A stretch of DNA of 64,000 bases, from positions 1 to 64,000 of the forward strand of contig NZ_ATXL01000005.1 in assembly GCF_000421665.1 (NCBI RefSeq), written 5' to 3'. A program made the translations under genes and the position numbers. Source of the DNA: Bavariicoccus seileri WCC 4188. GTDB lineage: Bacteria > Bacillota > Bacilli > Lactobacillales > Aerococcaceae. Below, piece after piece: positions 1 through 9,266 of the stretch (position 1 is its first letter; every line of letters begins with the position of its first letter). The notes below the pieces were generated by a model. The model saw only the letters and a program-made list of their open reading frames with translations. It did not search any database and was not told where the DNA came from.

Positions 1-1
1 T

Positions 2-502
2 GAACGACCAGATAGCGTTAATGAACGAACTGAGATTGGTCATTGGGAAGCAGATACAGTTGCAGGTCAAACTGGTAAAGCGTGCTTAGTAACGCTAGTT
101 GATAGAAAATCTAGGTTATTACTAATCGGTAAATCTGAGAAGAAAGCTTCTAAGCCGGTAGTTGACCAAATGATTAAATTACTACAAGGTATTGATTCTA
201 ATTTTTGTAAAACCATTACACCTGACCGTGGTAAAGAATTCAGTCAACACGTCCGATTGACTGAGGAATTAAATAATACGCAAATTTATTTTCCAGATCC
301 TCATGCCCCTTGGCAAAGAGGATCTAATGAGAATACAAATGGACTCCTTAGAGAGTACTCACCGAAAGGTGTTGATTTGACAGATGCAACTGATGAAGAG
401 ATACAAGGTTGGGCAGCGAAATTAAATACACGTCCCAAAAAATGTTTGAATTGGAAAACACCTTATGAAATCTTTTATAAAACTGTGTTGCACTTAATTT
501 GA
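2..502 (+). mobile_element. IS30-family transposase, 3' part (5' end outside window)
   Basis: The reading frame is already open at the first bases, so only the C-terminal part of the transposase is present (about 166 residues). It matches the catalytic core of IS30-family DDE transposases: a GHWEADT segment near the window start carries the first Asp, TPDRGKEF (about residues 77-84 of the visible part) the second, and NENTNGLLRE the Glu. It ends with the typical NTRPKK...W.TPYE block. IS30 elements move by cut-and-paste through a circular intermediate. The element's right end should lie shortly after the stop, but I could not define its inverted repeat because the left end is missing. It flanks the teichoic acid locus, so it may have helped rearrange this boundary; that is inference. 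The visible core is intact. Confidence 0.9.
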
Positions 503-661
503 CAATTTAAGATGAAAAAAGACCAACATCTAACAAATTGGCCTCATGCAACTTCCGACTTAGATTATTCTAATATAAAATGAATAAGTCATCAACACTT
601 TTGTCATATTATTTTAAATATTAGTTTTATTCAGTATGCTTAAAATAAATAGACACATTAA

Positions 662-1066
662 CTATTTATTGAATTTCTCAAGGTCCTGCTTAATTTGTGA
701 AGTTGAGATTTCAGGTGTCCGTGGTAAATAGATCACTGTAGCATCGGTTTTTTCTTCAATAAAGTCAAATTTACCAGCCCAATCATCTCCCATGACAAAG
801 GTGTCGATATGGTACTCTATAATGTCAGAAACCTTTTGTTCCCAACCATTTTCAGGGATTACTAAGTCTACATAACGAATGGCTTCTAGCAATTGTTTTC
901 TCTTTTCAAAGTCGAAGTAACACTTCTTTTGTTTTTGATTCCAATTGAATTCATCGGTTGATAAAGCTACTACAAGATAGTCGCCATATTGTTTTGCCCG
1001 ACGGAGTAGATTGATGTGTCCGTAGTGTAGAAGATCAAAAGTTCCATATGTAATAATGCGTTTCAT
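662..1066 (-). CDS. tagD: Glycerol-3-phosphate cytidylyltransferase
   Basis: TagD makes CDP-glycerol from CTP and glycerol-3-phosphate in the cytoplasm, the donor used by the CDP-glycerol glycerophosphotransferases encoded at 9.3-16.8 kb. The 134-residue protein has the family's usual length. It has the nucleotidyltransferase signature HYGH at residues 14-17 after an N-terminal YGTFD strand, and the second signature RTPEISTS near residues 116-123. A strong AAGGAG lies upstream of the ATG. It is the most 3' gene of the minus-strand envelope cluster, next to the IS30 fragment. Family assignment is very secure. The wall teichoic acid role follows from the neighbours. Confidence 0.95.
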   Translation of the reverse strand: MKRIITYGTFDLLHYGHINLLRRAKQYGDYLVVALSTDEFNWNQKQKKCYFDFEKRKQLLEAIRYVDLVIPENGWEQKVSDIIEYHIDTFVMGDDWAGKFDFIEEKTDATVIYLPRTPEISTSQIKQDLEKFNK

Positions 1067-1167
1067 TGTGTTGCTCCTTTATGATTTTTATGTTATCTAT
1101 ACTACTATTTTTTAAATTTAGACATTTCGTCGCAAATAACTCTTTTAGGCGCTAACTCCATTTGTAA

Positions 1168-1875
1168 TTACTCTGCCACGATTTGTGCGAATCCTTGTTG
1201 TAGTTGTTGGTTTTCCGTTGGACTGAAGTAAAGGTTAAGGACTTGTGGATCATTTCCTTGGTTTTGAGCCGTTACTAAAACGACTGGTTGGTCGTTGTAA
1301 ATCGTAAATAAGTAGAGATAGGGTTCAGTGGTTTGTGGATTATCAATATTGGCATAGATAGCAACGACGTTATACGTATCTTTTTTGGTTGGGTCTTGTG
1401 TCCAGTCTGCAGTGACTGGTTGTTCATCTACTTGGAACTGAATGTCGGATTGACTCATGGCATCTGGAAATGTCACACCATACCAGTCCAGTTTTTCCTC
1501 ATCTGTATAGGCATCATAGAATTGTCCCATACTCTTTTCCCAGTCTTTTATAAACGCGTCGAGTTTCTGCTTTTTACTGTCATTCCAATAAGGATTTTCT
1601 TCTTTCTCTCCAGAGTCATCCTTAGAGTCGTCAGAGTCGTCTGTTGCTTCATCTGATTTATCAGAGGACTGGTCATTATCTTCATCTTTATCAGAAGCCT
1701 CATTTTGATTATCCGACTCATCAGACGATTGATCATCCTTTTTTTCAGCTGTTTCTACCATGATAGGGTCCGTATCTTCATTCAAGGTTTGTTCCCTTGG
1801 TTGACAGCCTGCTAGTAGGCTAATAAGTGTTATTCCTATCATTATCAGAAGATGGTTGTTTTTTAAAGTCGTCAT
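1168..1875 (-). CDS. DUF4767-type lipoprotein with acidic Ser/Asp linker
   Basis: This is a 235-residue predicted lipoprotein. A short basic N-terminus and hydrophobic stretch end in a lipobox LLAGC (Cys24). Residues about 40-95 are a low-complexity linker of Asp, Ser, Glu and Lys. The C-terminal 140 residues begin with W.DSKKQKLDAFI.DWEKSMGQFY, which resembles DUF4767, a domain found on surface lipoproteins of Lactobacillales. Function is unknown. The lipoprotein would sit on the outer face of the membrane, with the acidic linker spacing the domain away from it. A strong AAGGAGG precedes the ATG. It lies between tagD and the gtrA-like gene, so an envelope role is plausible but not shown. Confidence 0.75.
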   Translation of the reverse strand: MTTLKNNHLLIMIGITLISLLAGCQPREQTLNEDTDPIMVETAEKKDDQSSDESDNQNEASDKDEDNDQSSDKSDEATDDSDDSKDDSGEKEENPYWNDSKKQKLDAFIKDWEKSMGQFYDAYTDEEKLDWYGVTFPDAMSQSDIQFQVDEQPVTADWTQDPTKKDTYNVVAIYANIDNPQTTEPYLYLFTIYNDQPVVLVTAQNQGNDPQVLNLYFSPTENQQLQQGFAQIVAE

Positions 1876-1916
1876 CCTATGCCTCCTTAAAAATCCCTCA
1901 ACTACTTCAATCAGTG

Positions 1917-2327
1917 TTATAACATTTCTTTGAAAGACTTCGCGCCTTTGTCCTCTATCAATATTTTCCGACTGATAAAGTTGTAAAGCATCACTACAAC
2001 AGTAGCAATCACCTTAGCTAACATATAGTAAACTCCTGCTTTCTCTACGAACACCCACATCAATAGGTTATTGATCACTAATCCCACTGCACTTAAGATA
2101 GTGAACAGAAGCAATTCTTTTGTTTTATTGGTTTTAGCGGTAACAAAGACCCACTTCACACTCAGAATGTAATTGAAAATGACTGATGCCAAAAACGAGA
2201 TCGTACTCGACACCAAATAGTTGATGCCTAGGTATTCAGTCAAGACATATAATACACCAAAATCTATTAACGAAGCGATGACACCCACCACGCCAAACTT
2301 CATCAGTTGTTCAATCAATTTTTTCAT
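1917..2327 (-). CDS. GtrA-family membrane protein (putative lipid-linked sugar flippase)
   Basis: This 136-residue, very hydrophobic protein has four predicted membrane segments (about residues 10-30, 37-57, 72-92 and 100-120), the layout of the GtrA family. GtrA proteins are thought to move undecaprenyl-phosphate-linked sugars across the membrane. The neighbours supply the other two parts of such a system: a GT-C membrane protein at 2400-4130 and a GtrB-like polyprenyl-phosphate glycosyltransferase at 4210-5151. The ribosome binding site is modest (GAGG about 13 bases upstream). In Bacillus and Listeria, comparable trios put a sugar on teichoic acids outside the cell. The same job is inferred here from the location in a teichoic acid locus. 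Confidence 0.8.
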   Translation of the reverse strand: MKKLIEQLMKFGVVGVIASLIDFGVLYVLTEYLGINYLVSSTISFLASVIFNYILSVKWVFVTAKTNKTKELLLFTILSAVGLVINNLLMWVFVEKAGVYYMLAKVIATVVVMLYNFISRKILIEDKGAKSFKEML

Positions 2328-2399
2328 TCAGTATTAGCCTCATTCATGTTTTAGATCTCATTGCTATTTCAGATCTTTCAATATTCCTGTAACGATAGA

Positions 2400-4130
2400 T
2401 CATATCTCTTTTTCAAGAGTTACTTGCTTCATTGTTCTGCCACGATCTGGCCAAAACGTAATGGTCATGAACCAGGCGAGCACAAATAGCCAACCAATCA
2501 CCGTTATTATAACAGATTCTAGAAAACCACGTGGGGAAATGTACTTGACAGTTAGTTCATTAGTACCCACCTGTGGTGTCACAGCAACTGTTCCTACTGG
2601 AGATAAATCGTATTGACCTGAAACTAACTGATGTCCGTTGAGAAATAGCTCCGTATCTGCATATTTGAATACTGGAACATCGGTTTGAACAGTATCCGTT
2701 GCCGTCCAAGTAATCATCAAATCGCCACTAGGCGAAATAGTTTTTTCAAAGCCCTTCTGGCTTTCAAAAATGTAGGCTTCATAACCACGATAATTGTTAT
2801 TAGGACCTTTCCCTATAATCGGGATATAATCTGGCGTTGATTTTTGCCATAGCTGTAATAACTCATCTAAATCAGTGCTATAAGCAGAAGCTCTAACCTT
2901 TTCTCGATCATCATCTAGGCGAACATGCAATGATAAATAGTTGCCTAAGTCCTTTTGATTCCAGTACTGCAAATGCTGATAATTGGTCCACATGACTTGG
3001 AGCATCGCACACAAGCCACCTATCGCAAAAATACGGACAACTTTCTGGGTCTGCCACTCAAGATCCGACATCCCAAGAGCAAGACTATAAAATAGTAACA
3101 CTGTAAATGGAACAAAGAAACGAAACGGAAATTGAATTAGCCTAATAAGTGGCACTCCTGCATTCAGAATCTCATTCCACGGCACAATCGTTGTTGACAG
3201 CAACAAGAACACTAAACTAATACCAATAGCCGTCCTATTCGTTACAGTCGTCTTAGACCACGACCCAATCGATACGGCAACCCATAACGCAAATAACACC
3301 AATAAAAAATAAGGTGTCACTAACCAATAGAGATTCCCCACATTGACTGCTGTCGAATTCATGTCATCATTTAAGAAAGGCTCAGCCAGAGTGTTGTTTG
3401 AGTAGATTTGAAAATAACTCACAATAATATTAGCTGTTAGCACAATAAACAATGCAATAGATTTCAATAAATCAAAAAGCAGCTGAATACGTTCACCCTT
3501 ATTTGCAGTCACCCAACAGACAACAAAAAAACCAGCATAAATCAACACAAGTTGTAAACTAGTAAATAGGTGAATTTGAAACATGGCGGCTACACCAACA
3601 CCGATACTAAACCAGTTCAGTTTCTTGTGCTCCATCATCCGTTTAATTGGCATCAAACACCACGGTAAAATAGCAACACCCCAGCTAGTAAAACCTTGAC
3701 GTTGTATCCAGTACTGAATACAAAACGTCGTCATGAAAATGAGAGCTAACCAGAAAGAGTACCACTTCTTATGAGTTGTCTTCCTAAGCAACTGAAACAT
3801 CGAAATCCCGGATAATACATACAGACAAAAGTTTGAGAGCACCTGATAATTGAACCAAGTCTTTGCTAACAAAAGAATACCGCCTTGTATATAAGCCATT
3901 ATTGGCCCATACAAGGCGTTGACAATCCGACCAGATTGACTAAATCCAAACATCGCAATAAAATAATCAATATTTCTCGTTTTCAACTGCATCGCCGTAT
4001 CGTAGAAACGATTAAAGTGAAAAATGATGTCTGATCCCATAATCATGTTTCTCGTAAATAACTGTGGGAGTAACAGGACAATGGCAACACCTATGATCCC
4101 TAAGTAGGGATTTTTTAACTTCTTAAGCAT
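2400..4130 (-). CDS. Polytopic membrane glycosyltransferase, GT-C / YfhO-like
   Basis: This 576-residue integral membrane protein has a dozen or so hydrophobic segments, a short periplasm-like loop with GSDIIFHFNR near residue 33, and a soluble extracytoplasmic segment near residues 390-550 followed by a last membrane helix. The layout is that of GT-C enzymes such as the YfhO group, which take a sugar from undecaprenyl phosphate outside the cell and attach it to a polymer. It lies between the gtrA-like and gtrB-like genes on the same strand, 79 bases after the latter. I infer that it decorates teichoic acid. The sugar and acceptor cannot be read from sequence. It could instead belong to a related family annotated only as a membrane protein. 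Confidence 0.65.
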   Translation of the reverse strand: MLKKLKNPYLGIIGVAIVLLLPQLFTRNMIMGSDIIFHFNRFYDTAMQLKTRNIDYFIAMFGFSQSGRIVNALYGPIMAYIQGGILLLAKTWFNYQVLSNFCLYVLSGISMFQLLRKTTHKKWYSFWLALIFMTTFCIQYWIQRQGFTSWGVAILPWCLMPIKRMMEHKKLNWFSIGVGVAAMFQIHLFTSLQLVLIYAGFFVVCWVTANKGERIQLLFDLLKSIALFIVLTANIIVSYFQIYSNNTLAEPFLNDDMNSTAVNVGNLYWLVTPYFLLVLFALWVAVSIGSWSKTTVTNRTAIGISLVFLLLSTTIVPWNEILNAGVPLIRLIQFPFRFFVPFTVLLFYSLALGMSDLEWQTQKVVRIFAIGGLCAMLQVMWTNYQHLQYWNQKDLGNYLSLHVRLDDDREKVRASAYSTDLDELLQLWQKSTPDYIPIIGKGPNNNYRGYEAYIFESQKGFEKTISPSGDLMITWTATDTVQTDVPVFKYADTELFLNGHQLVSGQYDLSPVGTVAVTPQVGTNELTVKYISPRGFLESVIITVIGWLFVLAWFMTITFWPDRGRTMKQVTLEKEI

Positions 4131-4209
4131 GTGAATTTATCCTCACTCCTGTATCCCTATATCTTTTTTAATTCTTATGACTCTTTATTACTAATTTATT
4201 CATTAGCTA

Positions 4210-5151
4210 CTACCATTTACTGCTAGTATCCTCATCACTTTTTTCTTTGATGATATAGTTAGGACGTCTCTTAGTTTCAAGGAAAATTTTGGAAATATAC
4301 TTCCCAATAATCCCCAACGACAATAATTGTAGACCTCCAACAAACAAAACGATGGTCACTAATGATGGCCACCCACTCGTTGGATCACCAAAGACTATCG
4401 TCCGAATAATGATATAGATCATTGCAATTCCCGAAAAAAGACAGGCTAATGCTCCCATGACAGAAGCAATATTCAAAGGCATTTCAGAGAAGTTGATGAT
4501 ACCGTCAATAGAATAGCTGAACAAACTCCAGAAATTCCATTTAGAAGTTCCTGTAGACCGTTCGACATTATCATAAGCGATATACTCCGTCTCAAAACCG
4601 ACCCATTCAAATAAGCCTTTTGAAAACCGATTGTATTCTGTTAGAGATAGAATAGCATCTACCATCTGACGTGTCATCAACCTAAAGTCCCTTGCACCGT
4701 CGACCATTTTGGTAGAACTGATTTTATTGACTATTTTATAGAAGAGTTCCGCAAAAAAGCTTCTGATAATAGGCTCGCCTTCACGCGTATCACGACGAGT
4801 AGCAACACAATCAACATTTTTGGTCGTGATGATGTCATACATTTTGACCAGTAACTCGGGTGGGTCTTGTAAATCAACATCCATCACAGCGACATAATCG
4901 CCCTTAGCTTCCCTTAACCCTGCAAGGAGAGCAGCTTCCTTACCGAAATTACGAGAGAATGAAATGAACCTAACCCCCTTTAAATCCGTAGAAGCCTTTC
5001 TTAAAACCGATAGTGTATGATCAGTGGAACCATCATTGACGAAAATAAATTCAAATGGCTCAGACACCTGATGCCTTACAGGTGCAATTGCTTTTAAATA
5101 AAATGGAATTGTCTCCTCTTCATTATAACAAGGAATGATAATTGAAATCAT
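4210..5151 (-). CDS. GtrB/CsbB-like polyprenyl-phosphate glycosyltransferase (GT2)
   Basis: This 313-residue protein has an N-terminal GT2 domain (SIIIPCYNEEETI at the start, DVDLQDPPE near residue 95 as the DXD-type metal site) and two C-terminal membrane helices (about residues 230-255 and 265-290). These enzymes load a sugar from a nucleotide donor onto undecaprenyl phosphate on the cytoplasmic face. The start is placed at the ATG at 5151 because an AGGAGG stands 6 bases upstream; an upstream in-frame ATG at 5190 lacks a site. It is first in the gtrB / GT-C / gtrA order of transcription. Donor specificity (Glc, GlcNAc or other) is unknown. Confidence 0.85.
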   Translation of the reverse strand: MISIIIPCYNEEETIPFYLKAIAPVRHQVSEPFEFIFVNDGSTDHTLSVLRKASTDLKGVRFISFSRNFGKEAALLAGLREAKGDYVAVMDVDLQDPPELLVKMYDIITTKNVDCVATRRDTREGEPIIRSFFAELFYKIVNKISSTKMVDGARDFRLMTRQMVDAILSLTEYNRFSKGLFEWVGFETEYIAYDNVERSTGTSKWNFWSLFSYSIDGIINFSEMPLNIASVMGALACLFSGIAMIYIIIRTIVFGDPTSGWPSLVTIVLFVGGLQLLSLGIIGKYISKIFLETKRRPNYIIKEKSDEDTSSKW

Positions 5152-5285
5152 AGTCTTCCTCCTACAATAGATAAGTGTATTGTAGCACAATCGATTTCAT
5201 TTATATAAGGGTTTCAATTAAACAAAATTTGTCAATATATAATATTTATATCATTTTTACCGAATAACTTATTGGTGATTTTACG

Positions 5286-5334
5286 CAAAAAACCATCTAT
5301 AAAGGAGACTATTAGTCTAATTTATAGATGGTTC
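5286..5334 (-). terminator. Rho-independent terminator of the L,D-transpeptidase gene
   Basis: A perfect 13-base inverted repeat (5291-5303 with 5321-5333) is followed on the minus strand by a run of T. It lies 43 bases past the stop of the gene at 5377-7521, and separates it from the gtrB-like gene. The loop can form an extra small hairpin. Confidence 0.85.
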
Positions 5335-5376
5335 TCTGTATTATTTAAATATATCTAAATAATATGGTGTTCCACA

Positions 5377-7521
5377 TTAATAAACAATAACTTGAGTTCC
5401 CTTAGGAAACGCATCGTATAAAGTTCTCATAGCTGATATTGGTGTATTCACACACCCATGTGAGCCAAAACCTAATTTATATAAGTTGCCTCCATACCCA
5501 TTCCATTGCCAAGAAGAATCATGTATACCATACATATTGTCAGAAGTAAAAGGAATCCAGTATGAAACATGCGAACGATAATTCGCACCGATTAAATAAG
5601 TATTCCTTGTTTTTCCCCACTCTATTTTGAAATTCCCAGTGACAGTTGGTGAACCAGGCTTGCCCGATATGATTGGTGTGTCAACGATGGTTTTTCCACC
5701 TTTTACACCCCATGTACGTTGTTTTGCGAGACTAACCAGGATAAAATTACCATTTCTCAGACCGTAGCGTTTGCCGTTTTCTAAATATATCATCCCATTA
5801 CTAGTGTACCAACCAGTACTATTTTTTGTTCCATTACTGTTTATGTAACCCTGCCACTGTCCCTTTTCATTATAAAGTGAGTAATAAGTATACCCATTCA
5901 TATGATGGTACTTTCCTTTTACTGTATAAACTTTATTATAAACTTGAGAACCACTCTGTCTAACTTCCCATTGAAAATTTTGGTAAACTTGATAATTTTT
6001 CCCATGAATGATAACCTTTTTGTTCTCGTGAATCCATTTTCCTTGCGCACCATCGACATTAGCGGTTGCATTTGAATTAATATATCCCTGCCACTTATTA
6101 TTAATATCATATAGCGAGTAATAAGTATACCCGTTCATGTGGTGGTACTCGCCTTTTACTTTGTACGTTTTATTTTTGACTGTCTTTGAGGACAATCTTG
6201 TTTTCCAAGAGAAATTACTATAAGTTTTATAGTTTCCATTAACAATCACATATATATTGTTTCTAATCCAAATTCCTTGTCTACCATCCGCAGTTGTAAC
6301 AAATTTAGAATCAATATAACCAATCCACTTACTGTCCTCATAAAGGGAGTAATAGGTAATGCCATTAATATGATTATATCTACCCTTAACTAAATAAGTT
6401 TTCAGGTAATGATTTCCGCCCACAGTTTTTCCAGAAGTAAAACCCCTTCTAATTACAGCTTTATTACTAGTAACACTAACATAGCGTTTATCAGCTATCC
6501 ATGGACCTTGTGCACTCCCGATATCCACTACATCTTTACTATTAACATAGCCGTCCCATTTACCATTACTATCATACAATGAATAGTATGTAATTCCATT
6601 GATATGTTCATATTTTCCAGTAACCTTGTAGCCTTTATTAAAAACATCTGTTGACTTTCTTCTAATGGCCCAGTTAAATCCTTGGTATATATCAGAATTA
6701 TTAGAGTTGATTCTAACATACAGATTTTCTCGAATCCATGAACCTTGTAACACCATCAAAGCATTATCTTCATTTACCCAACCGATAGCTTCATCAGAGT
6801 CAGATTTAAAGATTTGAACATATTTATTCTCAGTGGATGTATCTTGATATTTTATAGTCAATGGCATTTTGGTCAATTCTGCCATGTTTAAATTTTGAAC
6901 TTGTTTCTTATCTTCTCGATAACCTGGTAAATCGTATACTTTTACCTGTTTATCTTTTAAGCGCAATTGGTATGGCGTTGCCACAGGAATGATGTTTTTA
7001 TTTAATTCCAATAACTCGTTAGCTTTTTTAATTTTATCTGAATCTTCTGAAGTGCTCTCTTCATCTAATTTTGAATCTTCACTTTCTCCATCAGATTGAT
7101 CATCATTCACTTGTTCTTCTTCTTTACCCTCGTCATCTATGGTATCTGAAGTTGAATCTTTTTTATCCTCAGAATTATCCACGTTTGAGTTCTCTGAATC
7201 TATACTAGTATTCTTGCCATCCTGATTCTCATCGGATACTTCATCTTCTGAATCGTGACTGTCATTTTGCTCCTTCGATTGATCGTTTTCTTGCTTATCT
7301 CTACTTTCATCTATATATTCTTCTGACGAGCCTTCATCGCTTTCAGATTCCCTTTCATTTGACTGATCATGATCATTTTTATCAGTCTTCTTACTATCAC
7401 TATTTTGTTCCGTCTTGACATTATCATTCGTAGTGTCAGCGATAATCATTACAGGCTGATTGATCATTAAAAAGGTAGTTAGAAATAGAATCCCTTTAAA
7501 TAAACGCGATTTATAGTTCAT
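5377..7521 (-). CDS. Secreted L,D-transpeptidase with GW-like repeats and acidic linker
   Basis: This 714-residue exported protein would act on peptidoglycan. A signal peptide occupies about residues 1-29. Residues 35-165 are a highly acidic Ser/Asp/Glu linker. Residues about 190-590 hold one partial and four full repeats of roughly 80 residues, each with QG.WI at its start, KG.Y.H.NG..YYSLY in the middle and KW.GYI.S at its end, like GW/SH3-type wall-binding modules. The C-terminus is a YkuD domain with the catalytic SHGCVN motif (Cys690) and a conserved upstream His in GIHDS. Such enzymes form 3-3 crosslinks or attach proteins to peptidoglycan. The AAAGGAGGG site fixes the start. It is probably its own transcript, with a strong terminator after it. 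The repeats suggest binding to teichoic acid made by the neighbouring genes (inference). Confidence 0.88.
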   Translation of the reverse strand: MNYKSRLFKGILFLTTFLMINQPVMIIADTTNDNVKTEQNSDSKKTDKNDHDQSNERESESDEGSSEEYIDESRDKQENDQSKEQNDSHDSEDEVSDENQDGKNTSIDSENSNVDNSEDKKDSTSDTIDDEGKEEEQVNDDQSDGESEDSKLDEESTSEDSDKIKKANELLELNKNIIPVATPYQLRLKDKQVKVYDLPGYREDKKQVQNLNMAELTKMPLTIKYQDTSTENKYVQIFKSDSDEAIGWVNEDNALMVLQGSWIRENLYVRINSNNSDIYQGFNWAIRRKSTDVFNKGYKVTGKYEHINGITYYSLYDSNGKWDGYVNSKDVVDIGSAQGPWIADKRYVSVTSNKAVIRRGFTSGKTVGGNHYLKTYLVKGRYNHINGITYYSLYEDSKWIGYIDSKFVTTADGRQGIWIRNNIYVIVNGNYKTYSNFSWKTRLSSKTVKNKTYKVKGEYHHMNGYTYYSLYDINNKWQGYINSNATANVDGAQGKWIHENKKVIIHGKNYQVYQNFQWEVRQSGSQVYNKVYTVKGKYHHMNGYTYYSLYNEKGQWQGYINSNGTKNSTGWYTSNGMIYLENGKRYGLRNGNFILVSLAKQRTWGVKGGKTIVDTPIISGKPGSPTVTGNFKIEWGKTRNTYLIGANYRSHVSYWIPFTSDNMYGIHDSSWQWNGYGGNLYKLGFGSHGCVNTPISAMRTLYDAFPKGTQVIVY

Positions 7522-7622
7522 GAGAGTGACCCTCCTTTAAGCAATTTTATTATATCACTAGAATTATATCATAAAGAAACAACTTTAATCATAGTTTTAT
7601 TATCTTTTTTAAAAGTTGATAG

Positions 7623-7651
7623 CGCTTTTTACTTACTAAGACCAAAAAGCG
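7623..7651 (-). terminator. Possible weak terminator after the membrane glycosyltransferase
   Basis: An 8-base inverted repeat (7623-7630 with 7644-7651) lies about 50 bases past the stop at 7704. There is no clean T run after it on the minus strand, so this is tentative. Confidence 0.35.
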
Positions 7652-7703
7652 GGATATGAATCCATCACGGCTAAAGCATGACTTATAACAAAGAAAAAAA
7701 TCG

Positions 7704-9227
7704 CTATTGAAGTTCAAATAATAACGCTGATCTATTCTCAAATTCTGGCACCATTTTGTAATGATCATCAATAAAACTAACCATAAAGTGGTTTAGTCTG
7801 GTATCATTCAATTGTTTTGATTCATAAACATCAGCGTTTATCAGAATAAATTTAGGTGAGTTATTTTCCATAGATTTTTTAAAGTCTTCTGCTATTTCAG
7901 TAAACTGTTCATAATTTAAACTTGGTAATACGAAGTAGCGGGAATTGGAATAGCGACCACTAACATTATAGAGATTTGCATCTATATTATGTACATAAAT
8001 AGTGTCTTGATTATTAGAATTTTCATTTACAAAATTAGCCATTTGTTCCACGGATTGAGCATATTGATTAGGTTTGTACATATAACTAATTTTTTCTTTC
8101 CAGCCAATATAAAAAGGTTGAGATACTATCATTAATAGTAAGATGTATGCGGCGATTAATGCGGTACGATTTGCATTCAAACTTTTAATTACAACAGCAA
8201 TTCCGTAAGAAGTATAAATCACTAGGATAGGCCACTGTGTCATCAAATAATGAAGATAATCTCTACCAGACAAAACTACTGTATAAGCATTAACCAAAAA
8301 ATAGCTTCCAAAAATAAAATGTAATGTTATTTCAAGGCGATTCATCTGATTGGATTTAGTTTTTGCAATGAGGTAGTAAATATAGAGGCCAATGAATAAG
8401 TGACCTCCATATGTGATTATTATTGAAGAAAATGCCATTAATGTCCTGATTTTTTCAGCATTAGTTGATACACTAGCATATTTGAAATTTAAGACAAAAG
8501 TTTGATCAATCATTTCGGTCAACGAATTAGTCATTAAGCCATACACTAGGATTGCTATGAAGACAATTAATACACCTGTCAATACAAAAACGATTTGCCT
8601 AATCAGCAATCTATATTTTTTTGAATAAATAGCCCTTATTATAAATGCCAAGCTAAAAACAAGCCACACACTGACCATATTTACTCGTAAAAAGAAGGTC
8701 AATCCACCAAAAACGCCAACTACTATTAATCTTAAAATAGAACTTTTAGCTGGCTCAAGCCACATTAAACAGCAATTTTATAGTGCCCCAGAAATAAAGA
8801 ACAATGCATACTCCTCGGAAAGATTTCCTCCTTGAAGACAAACCATCAACAAAGGAGTTGATACTAAAATTCCTAGAGCAGAAATCAATCTATCTTCTAT
8901 TAATAGATTAAGTAAACGATATAAATAAATCAGACTTCCCATCAAAAAAAGTGCTTCAACAATGAATAATCCATATTGGCTGTCAATGAATTGAGCCACA
9001 AAGTTGATCATAAATAATATAATTCCTTTATGATCGTACATATCTAAATATGGAATCATGCCGTCAGAAATACCACGACCAAAGTAAATAAACATAGACG
9101 AATCATGTCTACTCAAAGCGTTAGATAATGGATTAGATGTAAGAGATAAACATAATAGAACAAGTGAACATGCAAGTATGAAAATATAGGCATGTTGCGT
9201 TATTCTTAAATTATACTTTTTTACCAT
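7704..9227 (-). pseudogene. Membrane glycosyltransferase (GT39/ArnT-like) interrupted by an in-frame stop
   Basis: Two open stretches in the same frame, 9227-8778 and 8765-7704, are separated by a single TAA at 8778-8780. Reading through it gives one continuous protein of about 507 residues with some ten membrane segments. An RHDSSMFIYFGRGISDGMIPYLDMYDHKGI block near residue 40 (Asp and HKG) is typical of lipid-linked-sugar GT-C/GT39 transferases. Sequence on both sides of the stop is in frame and looks protein-like, so a TAT or similar codon changing to TAA is the simplest explanation. The start at 9227 has AAGGAAA upstream. The gene begins 40 bases after the fused enzyme at 9267-12788, so they are probably co-transcribed. 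A loss of glycosylation of the wall polymer would follow if the stop is real. A second product might start at the ATG at 8765, but it has no ribosome binding site. Confidence 0.75.
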
Positions 9228-9266
9228 CAACGTATTTCCTTCTATTCTAATAAATTTGTAGCACAT

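Noticed and set aside
7589-7771. Minus-strand open frame of 60 codons
   Set aside because: It overlaps the 3' end of the glycosyltransferase in another frame and the possible terminator, and has no ribosome binding site.
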